Shown: piece by piece, positions 1 to 5,923 of the stretch | Layout of the letters: each line of letters starts with the position of its first letter | How positions within the stretch are numbered: the first letter of the stretch is position 1 | Assembly: GCA_943354625.1 (NCBI GenBank) | Contig: CALRCS010000008.1 | Span: forward strand, 1 to 14,988 | Source: Candidatus Nomurabacteria bacterium | Lineage (GTDB): Bacteria > Patescibacteriota > Minisyncoccia > Phycocordibacterales > PALSA-1337 | Reading direction: 5' to 3' | Length of the DNA stretch: 14,988 bases | Position numbers and translations under genes: made by a program | Notes under the pieces: generated by a model | Told to the model about the DNA's origin: nothing | What the model saw: the letters and a program-made list of their open reading frames with translations, nothing else | Database searches by the model: none

Positions 1-246
1 AAAGTAAATTTCTACGAACTTTTCGTAGGAAATTAGATGTTGAGAAAAGAGAGGTAGGAGGAGGGTCTTTTCAGCTGACTTTTTAACTTCTTCGACTTTC
101 TTTAATGGCTCCGCAGAAACAATCTGACCTTGAAACTTCCCATCTATTTCAACAACTATAAATCGTACACGAACAAGTTCCCCGTTTTTATCCTTAACGA
201 TTCTTTCAAAAATGCTATTTAAATTTCTTTCCTGAGTTAATAACAT
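1..246 (-). CDS. Hypothetical protein, 3' end beyond the left edge
   Basis: An open minus-strand frame runs from ATG to the first base of the window without a stop, so the C-terminus is missing. About 82 residues are visible, beginning MLLTQERNLNSIF. There is a basic/hydrophobic stretch (VRVRFIVVEIDGKF) that looks like beta strands, then a lysine/glutamate-rich helix and a segment reading ISYEKFVE. Two in-frame ATGs exist (250-252 and 244-246). I choose the inner one because a TATAAT hexamer lies exactly 6 nt before it, as at several other starts in this window; the outer ATG abuts that hexamer and would probably lie upstream of the transcript. The gene is divergent from the gene at 306. No family is recognised. 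The palindromic repeat at 12-28 is part of its coding sequence. Confidence 0.6.
   Translation of the reverse strand, partial: MLLTQERNLNSIFERIVKDKNGELVRVRFIVVEIDGKFQGQIVSAEPLKKVEEVKKSAEKTLLLPLFSQHLISYEKFVEIYF
10..33. repeat. Dispersed palindromic repeat, copy 1
   Basis: The 24 bases match 14037-14060 with a single mismatch. The core at 12-28 is a 7-bp inverted repeat (CTACGAA / TTCGTAG) around a 3-base loop. It lies inside the minus-strand gene at the left edge, where it encodes part of ISYEKFVE. Confidence 0.7.
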
Positions 247-252
247 ATTCAT

Positions 253-280
253 ATTATATCTATTTATTTTATTTTGTCCA
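253..280 (-). promoter_or_regulatory. Promoter for the left-edge gene
   Basis: On the minus strand TGGACA (275-280) stands 16 bp before a consensus TATAAT (253-258). The ATG at 246-244 starts 6 nt after the hexamer, so the expected transcription start falls on or beside the A of the ATG. The -35 region overlaps sequence upstream of the divergent promoter at 291-299, so the two promoters may interfere with each other. Confidence 0.55.
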
Positions 281-290
281 GAACTTTTCA

Positions 291-299
291 TGTTATACT
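291..299 (+). promoter_or_regulatory. Extended -10 promoter for the gene at 306
   Basis: The sequence TG-T-TATACT is an extended -10 element with 6 nt before the ATG at 306. No good -35 is seen at normal spacing; TTGTCC at 274-279 would be only 14 bp away. There is no Shine-Dalgarno sequence, and the spacing predicts a leaderless transcript. Confidence 0.55.
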
Positions 300-305
300 A
301 CCCTA

Positions 306-596
306 ATGGAAAACCTTATTCATGCAGATATTTTTTTCTTTATAACGAGTATCGTTGCTGTGCTTCTCGGAATACTTATCGCTATCATTCTCTCATATTT
401 AGTCATTATCCTTAGAGATATTCGTGAAATCTCACGTATCGCTCGATCAGAGACGACAGACTTGGCAGATGATATCCATACTATGCGTTCAGAAGTGCAC
501 AATCAGCTTAGGAAAAATTCATCTATATTGACTTCCATAATATACATCATTCGTGGTTTCTTTCGTCGAAGAAAGTCACGCATTACTAAATATTAA
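306..596 (+). CDS. Small membrane-anchored hypothetical protein
   Basis: This 96-residue protein has one strongly hydrophobic segment (about residues 9-36), followed by a charged, probably helical cytoplasmic part and a very basic tail (RGFFRRRKSR). Hydropathy indicates a single-pass inner-membrane anchor; the positive residues after the segment suggest the C-terminal part is cytoplasmic. The start is fixed by the extended -10 element 6 nt upstream. The stop is TAA, and the next gene starts 13 nt later on the same strand, so the two are probably co-transcribed. No conserved domain is recognised. A role in envelope organisation is only a guess from its topology. Confidence 0.65.
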   Translation: MENLIHADIFFFITSIVAVLLGILIAIILSYLVIILRDIREISRIARSETTDLADDIHTMRSEVHNQLRKNSSILTSIIYIIRGFFRRRKSRITKY

Positions 597-609
597 TAAT
601 TATAACTAA

Positions 610-957
610 ATGAAGAACACTAAAATAACTAAGACAGGTGAAAGTCATGGGGTAGCTCTAGGTTTAGGAGTAGCCACATTAGCTGCAACAGTTGCGGGAG
701 CATATTTTCTGTATGGATCATCAAAAGGCCCTGCACGTAGAAGAGCTCTCAAAACTTGGACAGTAAAAATGAAGGGTGAAGTTATGGAGGAAATAGAGAA
801 TATGAAAGAACTCAGTGAAGTTGGATATCACAATGTTATCGATAAAGTTTCAAAGAAATATGAGGCCCTTCAGAATATTGATCAAAAAGAATTGCAGACA
901 ACAGTAAAAAGATTAAAGGGTCATTGGAAGGATATTAAAAAGGAGCTTAAGGCTTAA
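610..957 (+). CDS. Small YtxH-like membrane protein with helical tail
   Basis: This 115-residue protein has a short polar N-terminus and a glycine/alanine-rich hydrophobic segment (about residues 14-36, ending in AYFLYGSSKGPARRR). A lysine/glutamate-rich amphipathic helix runs to the C-terminus, with GHWKDIKKELKA at the end. A glycine-rich membrane segment followed by a basic patch and a long helix resembles YtxH/gas-vesicle-like small stress proteins, but the likeness is in layout only. It sits 13 nt after the gene at 306-596 with no Shine-Dalgarno, which suggests one transcript. It converges on grpE with an 8-nt gap, and no convincing terminator is visible there. Confidence 0.65.
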   Translation: MKNTKITKTGESHGVALGLGVATLAATVAGAYFLYGSSKGPARRRALKTWTVKMKGEVMEEIENMKELSEVGYHNVIDKVSKKYEALQNIDQKELQTTVKRLKGHWKDIKKELKA

Positions 958-965
958 ATAATAGC

Positions 966-1475
966 TTATTTCTCTCCAATCTTCACCTTTGGTGCTTTTA
1001 GGATCTTACCATTCAATTCATACCCCTTTTGGACCACTGTAGTGACATTAGAGCCCTGTTTACCGTCTTCTATGGCTTCGTCTCGCATAGGGTCAAAAGG
1101 CTTACCAATAGGGTCAATTTCCTTCAAACCAAAGCCTTCAAGGACTGACTTTAGTTGATTAGCGATATATTCCACACCAGTACGCCAATTTTTGTCGGCT
1201 TTTTCCCATACCTCTTTATTCCCCATTGCCATATTAAAACTATCAAGAACTGGGATAAGTTCTGATATTAAATTTTCATTTGAAAAACGAGCGAAGTCTT
1301 TCTGTGACTCCAAATCTCTTTTCCTGACATTGATAAATTCTGCTTTATCCTTTTGCCAATTATTGAGATATTCCTGCTTTTCTTCAATAGCCTTTTTGAG
1401 CTTTTCCTTTAGACTTTTAACAGTATCGTCGATAGTCTCATCGGGCTCTATTGTTACATCATCTTTTTCGTCCAT
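966..1475 (-). CDS. grpE: GrpE, nucleotide exchange factor of DnaK
   Basis: This 169-residue protein fits the GrpE family, cytoplasmic dimers that release ADP from the Hsp70 chaperone DnaK. An acidic N-terminal tail (residues 1-18) precedes a long lysine/glutamate-rich coiled coil (about 20-60). The C-terminal beta domain carries family signatures: FDPMRDEAI near residues 127-135 and the closing VVQKGYELNGKILKAPKVKI. Length is slightly below the roughly 190-200 of model GrpE proteins. No dnaK or dnaJ lies in the window, so it is not in a classical heat-shock operon here. It appears to have its own promoter: a terminator lies upstream and a TATACT hexamer stands 9 nt before the ATG. No heat-shock CIRCE element is seen in the 60 bases upstream. 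Confidence 0.93.
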   Translation of the reverse strand: MDEKDDVTIEPDETIDDTVKSLKEKLKKAIEEKQEYLNNWQKDKAEFINVRKRDLESQKDFARFSNENLISELIPVLDSFNMAMGNKEVWEKADKNWRTGVEYIANQLKSVLEGFGLKEIDPIGKPFDPMRDEAIEDGKQGSNVTTVVQKGYELNGKILKAPKVKIGEK

Positions 1476-1484
1476 AGTGAAACT

Positions 1485-1490
1485 AGTATA
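1485..1490 (-). promoter_or_regulatory. Putative -10 element for grpE
   Basis: TATACT on the minus strand lies 9 nt before the grpE ATG. No recognisable -35 is seen, and the upstream DNA is occupied by the terminator at 1511-1535. If used, the leader would be only about 2-3 nt. Confidence 0.4.
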
Positions 1491-1500
1491 TAGAAAAATT

Positions 1501-1535
1501 AGAAAAAAGAAAAGGCCCGCAATTAAGGGGCCTTT
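1501..1535 (-). terminator. Rho-independent terminator after the TGA-split gene
   Basis: On the minus strand an 8-bp stem (AAAGGCCC at 1535-1528 with GGGCCTTT at 1518-1511) encloses a 9-base loop and is followed by a T-rich run (TCTTTTTTCT). It begins 11 bases after the TAA at 1547-1549. It therefore marks the end of a minus-strand transcript whose last coding frame really ends at 1547, not at the TGA at 1835. Confidence 0.8.
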
Positions 1536-1546
1536 GTGTCCAGAGG

Positions 1547-1834
1547 TTACTCACGTATATTCCAGATCCCATTGAATTCTTTGAGTTCTCTTTCATACTG
1601 ACTAATCATGGTAGTAGAATAACTTACAGCTCTTATATAACTCTCAACCTCGTCACTCCCACTCAGTTTTTCAACCTCGTGACTCGCTTGAAGTCTTTGA
1701 TGTTCTTCCTGATACCATCTTTGAAGTTCGCCATGAAGCTTTAAAGCTTCTTTATCTCCATTGACGTTTTTTTTCCTCGAGCATTCTTTGTATTCTTTTA
1801 CAGCGTCGTAGAGCTCCCTTTCTTTTGTACCCTT
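1547..1834 (-). pseudogene. In-frame continuation of the upstream gene after a TGA
   Basis: Immediately after the TGA at 1835-1837 the same reading frame stays open for 95 codons and ends at TAA (1547-1549), just before the terminator. The conceptual product begins KGTKERELYDAVKEYKEC and ends FNGIWNIRE. It is charged, helical and coiled-coil-like, as expected of real coding DNA. Within it a 9-codon tandem duplication (15-bp units at 1644-1658 and 1671-1685, one mismatch) encodes two S(H/D)EVE blocks. No in-frame ATG, GTG or TTG occurs before a late ATG about 73 codons in, so independent translation is unlikely. Reading options are a nonsense mutation, stop readthrough, or a separate reading frame from an ATG overlapping the TGA followed by a shift at an A8 run. 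Confidence 0.6.
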
Positions 1835-2218
1835 TCATTCTATTGTTTTTATGTATGTTGTTTGGAACTCACCAAATTTTCTTTCAAGTATAGCAATGCT
1901 CTGTCTTACTGCTTCGATTCTCTGTGGGGCAACAGAGCTTGAAGTCATACAACCATGGCAAAAGCGTCTTCGTTGCAGGACCTTTAAATGAGAATCGTAT
2001 ACAATCCTAGGTAAATCTAGTGGAACATGTCTTTCCCCGACGAGTGCCACATAATCTTGAAATTCATCAATTACTTTATCACTTCCAGCTGTTGATTTTT
2101 CTCTAATTGATTTTTCAAGTTTACGAGATAATTCTAAATTTCTATTGTGATTTCGTCTCCATTTTGATACTAGTCGTAGCACTATAAACCCACTTATAGC
2201 GTATATTAGGTAATTCAT
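1835..2218 (-). CDS. Membrane-anchored hypothetical protein with CxxC, ends at in-frame TGA
   Basis: This frame codes 127 residues. A short hydrophobic N-terminal segment (about residues 2-18) followed by KWRRNHNR suggests a membrane anchor with the body in the cytoplasm. A lysine/arginine-rich helix follows, and then a CHGC motif near residue 88, which could be a metal or redox site. No family is recognised. The TGA is followed in the same frame by 95 further open codons, so the intact ancestral product was probably about 223 residues. The gene starts 72 nt after rpsI with no terminator between them, so it may be the last gene of the ribosomal operon. No Shine-Dalgarno precedes its ATG. Confidence 0.6.
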   Translation of the reverse strand: MNYLIYAISGFIVLRLVSKWRRNHNRNLELSRKLEKSIREKSTAGSDKVIDEFQDYVALVGERHVPLDLPRIVYDSHLKVLQRRRFCHGCMTSSSVAPQRIEAVRQSIAILERKFGEFQTTYIKTIE

Positions 2219-2290
2219 TTTTTCAAAGAGTTAAGGTTTATTTTCCCTTTTATTCTATCCCTTTCTACCACAAAACACTTAAAAAGTAAA

Positions 2291-2707
2291 TTATCTCTTT
2301 GACCACTGAGGACTCTTTCGCGCTTTCTTGAAGCCGAACTTACGTCGCTCTTTTGCTCTTGGATCTCGTTTTAGAAGACCTGCTTTCTTTAGTTTACCTC
2401 GGAGTTCCTTATCGTATTCTATAAGTGCACGAGCAATACCGTGTCTTACTGCATCTGCTTGTCCACTAATACCTCCACCCTTTGCAACTATTGTTATTTT
2501 AAATTTTGTTTCAGTAAGCTTTGCTTCTGTCATAGATTCCATAGCTGTTAACTGAAGTTCTTTTGTAGGAAAATATTCTTCTATTGTTCTACCATTTATG
2601 TCGTATGACATCTTTACACCAGGCGTAATACGCACACGAGCAGATGCTGTTTTTCTTCGGCCTATTGCTTCTATATATCTTTCTGATTTTATTGGTGTTT
2701 CTTTCAT
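2291..2707 (-). CDS. rpsI: Ribosomal protein S9
   Basis: This 138-residue protein is small-subunit protein uS9, whose C-terminal tail reaches the P-site tRNA. The N-terminal YIEAIGRRKTASARVRI motif and the glycine-rich GGGISGQADAVRHGIARAL segment are diagnostic. The tail ends KKARKSPQWSKR, with tryptophan where KKARKAPQYSKR has tyrosine, and keeps the terminal KR. It follows rplM with only 4 nt between the stop and the ATG, the usual rplM-rpsI pairing. It lies at the distal end of the infA-rpoA block. No Shine-Dalgarno is seen, and translational coupling to rplM is likely. Confidence 0.97.
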   Translation of the reverse strand: MKETPIKSERYIEAIGRRKTASARVRITPGVKMSYDINGRTIEEYFPTKELQLTAMESMTEAKLTETKFKITIVAKGGGISGQADAVRHGIARALIEYDKELRGKLKKAGLLKRDPRAKERRKFGFKKARKSPQWSKR

Positions 2708-2711
2708 AAAA

Positions 2712-3056
2712 TTATTCTGTAATAGTTAAATTTTTCATCATAGCTTTTCTAAGTGAATTTGATGGAAGCATACTGAATACTGCTCTTTCAAAAACCTCCT
2801 TTGTTCCTTTTCTATCTATAAGATGTTCTAGAGTCTCTGTAAAAAGTCCACCTCTAAATCCTGTGAATGTTACATACTCCTTTTCCTTTAGTTTCTTAAT
2901 ATCCAAAGCTGCCTTGCTTGTATTTATAATACTCACTTTTACTCCAGAAACTTTATTTCTAGAAAAACCGACAGTTCTCTTTCCATTCAAAAGACTTGCC
3001 GCTTCGCTAGCGACTCTTCCCAATTTCTTTCCTTGTGCATCTATAGTGTGGTTCAT
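2712..3056 (-). CDS. rplM: Ribosomal protein L13 (short form)
   Basis: At 114 residues this is large-subunit protein uL13, an early assembly protein. Recognisable parts are the DAQGKKLGRVASEAASLLNGKRTVGF N-terminal segment, the central FTGFRGGLFTETLEHLI corresponding to the family's HTGHIGGI region, and FSMLPSNSLRKAMMKNLTI near the end. Model L13 is about 142 residues; here the N-terminal lead-in and the C-terminal tail after the MLP motif are missing. The frame has clean boundaries at both ends (stop TAA, rpsI 4 nt away), so this is a shortened protein and not a broken gene. It follows rplQ after 17 nt. Confidence 0.95.
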   Translation of the reverse strand: MNHTIDAQGKKLGRVASEAASLLNGKRTVGFSRNKVSGVKVSIINTSKAALDIKKLKEKEYVTFTGFRGGLFTETLEHLIDRKGTKEVFERAVFSMLPSNSLRKAMMKNLTITE

Positions 3057-3073
3057 AGTATTAATGTTATTTA

Positions 3074-3424
3074 TTATACAAATTCAATCATGGCCATAGG
3101 GGCTGCGTCAATCTTACGTGGAGATAACTTTATGATTCTCGTATAGCCACCTTTTCTATCCATGTATTTCTTCGCAAGAGTGTCAAAAAGGACTTTTGTC
3201 TCCTTTTCACCATCTAGCTTAGAAATAACTACTCGACGTGAAGAGAGAGTTCCTGACTTTGCTTTTGTGACTAGTTTCTCAACATAAGGACGAAGCTCTT
3301 TTGCTTTTGCAAGAGTTGTCTTTATCTTTGTCTCATTTATGAGATTTCGTGCAAGAGAACGCATCAAAGCATTTCTTTGATCCTTCTCTAGTCCAAATTT
3401 TCTTTTTACTGAATGGTGTCTCAT
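3074..3424 (-). CDS. rplQ: Ribosomal protein L17
   Basis: This 116-residue protein is bL17, located near the peptide exit tunnel. The N-terminal MRHHSVKRKFGLEKDQRNALMRSLARNLI is the family signature, corresponding to MRHRK-GR-LGR...HR.AM..NL. The GGYTRIIKLSPRKIDAAPMAMIEFV ending is equally typical. Length is close to the usual 115-130. The ATG lies 14 nt after the rpoA stop, reproducing the near-universal rpoA-rplQ order. No separate promoter or Shine-Dalgarno is evident. Confidence 0.97.
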   Translation of the reverse strand: MRHHSVKRKFGLEKDQRNALMRSLARNLINETKIKTTLAKAKELRPYVEKLVTKAKSGTLSSRRVVISKLDGEKETKVLFDTLAKKYMDRKGGYTRIIKLSPRKIDAAPMAMIEFV

Positions 3425-3438
3425 AAATTTATATTATA

Positions 3439-4407
3439 TTACTTTAATGTAATGTTATAGCCAGCTAGTATCTTTTTAATTTCCTGGATACCCTTACTTC
3501 CAAGACCTTCAATATCTAGGATATCAATCTCCTTCTTTCTTGCAAGTCCGCCAATAGTTCGGATATTTGCACTTGTTAATGCTTTTGTTGTTCTTGGAGA
3601 GAAACCTATAGCATCAATACGTGTCTTTAGGAATTCAACATCCAATTCTTGTTTTGGTTCTGAATCAGATTCATCTGGTGTTTTTTCTTCTTTTTTACTA
3701 ATAACAACTTCCTCTTCCTTAAATCCTACTATTGATTTTAGCTGTACAATCATAAGAGTAATGGAATTCTCAAGTGCCTCGTTTGGAGTCAAAGTACCGT
3801 CAGTTTCAATAGTAATACGTAGACGATTAAAGTTTGTTCTGTCTCCAACTCGCATATTTTCAACTTCGTAATTTACTTTTACTATAGGAGTAAAAGTTGC
3901 ATCAAGAGAAATTGTACCTATATCAACTCGATCCTTTGTGATTATGTCTTTAGAAACATATCCAAGTCCCTTTTCAACTGTGATTTCTACTTCCAAATCG
4001 GCACTCTTGTCTGTAAGTGTTGCTATGTGTAAGTCTGGATTCAAAATTTCTACTTGCCCAGGAACTTCTATATCTTTTGCTGTAACTGTCTTTATACCCT
4101 TTGCTTTTAATGTAATAGTCTGAGCTTCATCTGTAATAATTCGAATACGAAGCTTTTTAAAATTGAGAATAAGAGCAATAACATCCTCCTTTACACCATT
4201 TATAGATGAAAATTCATGTTCAACACCCTTTATCTTCACACGAGTTACAGCTGCACCTGGTAGAGATGAAAGAATAATTCTTCTCAGTGAATTACCTAGA
4301 GTGTGTCCGTAGCCAGGATAAAGACCATCAATTTCATAGGTACCACTAAAACCCTCCTCACGGATTACCTTTGGCTTTGATGGAACAATTATTGAATGAT
4401 TTGACAT
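3439..4407 (-). CDS. rpoA: DNA-directed RNA polymerase subunit alpha
   Basis: At 322 residues this is the full alpha subunit that nucleates RNA polymerase assembly. The N-terminal dimerisation domain (residues about 10-230) has the GYGHTLGNSLRRIILSSLPGAAV helix and GTLTPNEAL. A hydrophilic acidic/lysine linker (about 235-257) leads to the C-terminal domain (about 262-320) with helix-hairpin-helix-like RTTKALTSANIRTIGGLARK and IEGLGSKGIQEIKKIL. The C-terminal domain is retained, so contacts with UP elements or activators remain possible. It sits between rpsD and rplQ. The 42-nt gap before it is A/T-rich without a convincing Shine-Dalgarno. Confidence 0.98.
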   Translation of the reverse strand: MSNHSIIVPSKPKVIREEGFSGTYEIDGLYPGYGHTLGNSLRRIILSSLPGAAVTRVKIKGVEHEFSSINGVKEDVIALILNFKKLRIRIITDEAQTITLKAKGIKTVTAKDIEVPGQVEILNPDLHIATLTDKSADLEVEITVEKGLGYVSKDIITKDRVDIGTISLDATFTPIVKVNYEVENMRVGDRTNFNRLRITIETDGTLTPNEALENSITLMIVQLKSIVGFKEEEVVISKKEEKTPDESDSEPKQELDVEFLKTRIDAIGFSPRTTKALTSANIRTIGGLARKKEIDILDIEGLGSKGIQEIKKILAGYNITLK

Positions 4408-4449
4408 ATATTTTTTATTAAAAATTAAAATTATTACACCCTATTAATC

Positions 4450-5061
4450 CTAACGACTATAAAATTCCAAAACTGCTCCTACATTGAACAATAATTCCGT
4501 TGACTGAACATTCGGTATACCCTCAACCTTTACTTCTTTCTTTTCGAAATCGAGCTTGAGCCATGATGGAATTTTTATAGATTTGAATCTTTCGTCAAGT
4601 AGTGTAAATAGAGCTTTCTTTTTACTGCCTTCTCTAATACCAATAACATCTCCTACTTTTACTTGGTATGAAGGGATAGTGACAATTTTGCCGTTTATTG
4701 TTAGGTGACCGTGGGATGTCATTTGTCTAGCAGCTTGTCTTGTTGTAGCAAACCCTGCTCGTAGAGCAACATTATCAAAACGGCTCTCTAAAAGACTAAT
4801 CAACTGTTCTCCAGTATTTCCCTTTTTTTCAGTAGCTTTTGTAATGTAGTTACTAAATTGTTTACTTGTAACACCATAACTATATCGAGCTTTTTGTTTT
4901 TCTAGTAGACCTAGTCCGTAATCACTTTTTGCGCGAGGCTTTGATGATTTACTAGCAAGCTTTTTTTGCTCTGTACGTATTATAAATTTCTGAGTCTGTG
5001 TTTTTTCAAATACAGCCACTCCTAGTCTTCTTGCAATTTTATATCTTGGTCCAATTTTCAT
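4450..5061 (-). CDS. rpsD: Ribosomal protein S4
   Basis: This 203-residue protein is uS4, the 16S rRNA assembly initiator. The N-terminus MKIGPRYKIARRLG and the QKARYSYGVTSKQFSNYI segment fit the family. The S4 RNA-binding domain (about residues 90-155) contains LESRFDNVALRAGFATTRQAARQMTSHGHLTINGKIV. No cysteine zinc motif is present at the N-terminus, so it belongs to the zinc-free form. The stop codon is TAG, one of two in this operon. It follows rpsK by 20 nt and precedes rpoA, the standard alpha-operon order. S4 is a translational autoregulator of this operon in E. coli; I see no clear pseudoknot here. Confidence 0.97.
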   Translation of the reverse strand: MKIGPRYKIARRLGVAVFEKTQTQKFIIRTEQKKLASKSSKPRAKSDYGLGLLEKQKARYSYGVTSKQFSNYITKATEKKGNTGEQLISLLESRFDNVALRAGFATTRQAARQMTSHGHLTINGKIVTIPSYQVKVGDVIGIREGSKKKALFTLLDERFKSIKIPSWLKLDFEKKEVKVEGIPNVQSTELLFNVGAVLEFYSR

Positions 5062-5081
5062 ATAAGTGTTTTTAGATAATA

Positions 5082-5510
5082 TTATACTCTTCTAGGCTTC
5101 TTTTGTTGTGGGCCATTGTGTGGAACTGGTGTCTCATCCTTTATAGATGCAATATTTACACCTCTTGAAATAAAGCCTCGTATTGCTGATTCTCGACCAG
5201 ATCCAACACCTTTTACTATAACCTTTATCTCTTTTAGACCTAGAGCCTCAGCTTTTAGGGCCAATGTCTCTCCTACCTTTGCGGCTGCAAAAGGTGTACC
5301 CTTCTTTGCTCCTTTAAAACCTAGAGTACCACATGATGACCATAATACAGCATTACCATCAACATCAGTTAAAAGGACCTTTGTATTGTTATATGTAGAC
5401 TGTACATGTAGCAAACCAAAATCCATATGCTTCTTTGAGGAAGTATTTGTTGGTTTGGAGACCTTATCCTTTGTCTCAGTTTCAGTTTTTACAGTTTTTT
5501 TCTTTTCCAT
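5082..5510 (-). CDS. rpsK: Ribosomal protein S11 with lysine-rich N-terminal extension
   Basis: This 142-residue protein is uS11 of the small-subunit platform. The core begins about residue 30 (DFGLLHVQSTYNNTKVLLTDVDGN). The VKGVGSGRESAIRGFISRGVNIASIKDETPVPHNG block is diagnostic; the second glycine-rich position reads VGSG where most have PGPG, and the residue after HNG is proline where cysteine is common. The first 28 or so residues are a low-complexity lysine/threonine/glutamate extension, longer than usual. No later in-frame ATG precedes the core except MDFG near residue 29. That methionine could be an alternative start, but the upstream ATG stands closer to the rpsM stop (18 nt), as its operon neighbours do. 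Confidence 0.96.
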   Translation of the reverse strand: MEKKKTVKTETETKDKVSKPTNTSSKKHMDFGLLHVQSTYNNTKVLLTDVDGNAVLWSSCGTLGFKGAKKGTPFAAAKVGETLALKAEALGLKEIKVIVKGVGSGRESAIRGFISRGVNIASIKDETPVPHNGPQQKKPRRV

Positions 5511-5528
5511 TTTGATTAAATATCTATC

Positions 5529-5909
5529 TTATTTCTTTTCTTCTTTCTTTCTTCCTGAACCCATAGTCTTTCTAACGTTTCCTCTTACTGTTCTTGAATT
5601 TGTCTTTGTTCTTTGACCTCTTACCGGAAGTCGCTTTATGTGACGTGAACCTCGGTAGGATTTTATGTCCTTATGACGCTTGATATTTGATGCGACCTCT
5701 CTCTTTAGGTCACCTTCTATTTTAAATGATTCAACTATTTTTCTAATTTCATTTTCTTGATCAACTGTAAGTTCTTTTGACTTAATCTTTGGATCAATCT
5801 TTGCTTTTTCTAAAATGTGCTTTGCTCGTGATCTACCAACACCATAAAGCGCTGTGAGTGCTATATCAAGTCTTTTTGTGTCGGGAATTGTAATACCAAG
5901 TATTCTCAT
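5529..5909 (-). CDS. rpsM: Ribosomal protein S13
   Basis: This 126-residue protein is uS13 at the head of the small subunit, contacting P-site tRNA and L5. The N-terminal MRILGITIPDTKRLDIALTALYGVGRSRAKHIL and the C-terminal SYRGSRHIKRLPVRGQRTKTNSRTVRG match the family closely. Length is normal, with a lysine-rich tail. It starts 14 nt after the rpmJ stop in the conserved infA-rpmJ-rpsM-rpsK-rpsD-rpoA-rplQ order. The leader is A/T only, with no Shine-Dalgarno. Confidence 0.97.
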   Translation of the reverse strand: MRILGITIPDTKRLDIALTALYGVGRSRAKHILEKAKIDPKIKSKELTVDQENEIRKIVESFKIEGDLKREVASNIKRHKDIKSYRGSRHIKRLPVRGQRTKTNSRTVRGNVRKTMGSGRKKEEKK

Positions 5910-5923
5910 AATATATATTATTT

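Noticed and set aside
956..971. Hairpin AAATAA-TAGC-TTATTT between the convergent genes
   Set aside because: The stem is only A/T and lacks a clear T-run, so it cannot be told from AT-rich background.
1192..1575. 127-codon plus-strand open frame
   Set aside because: It is antisense to grpE and runs through the terminator at 1511-1535; its Ser/Phe-rich product is typical of a shadow frame.
1835..1837. UGA recoded as glycine, as in Gracilibacteria and Absconditabacteria
   Set aside because: alaS, rpoA, mnmA, the M3 peptidase and the ribosomal genes contain no in-frame TGA. TGA at 13901-13903 ends a gene just before its terminator, and TGA at 6363-6365 ends another just before the infA promoter. 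A single internal TGA does not support recoding.
2219..2290. Terminator or promoter between rpsI and the TGA-split gene
   Set aside because: A TAGAAT (2252-2257, minus) has no usable -35, and ACTTTTTAAGT forms only a 4-bp stem. Neither is convincing.
5116..5616. 166-codon plus-strand open frame
   Set aside because: It lies antisense over rpsK and rpsM, which are unmistakable; its product is low in charged residues and resembles no family.
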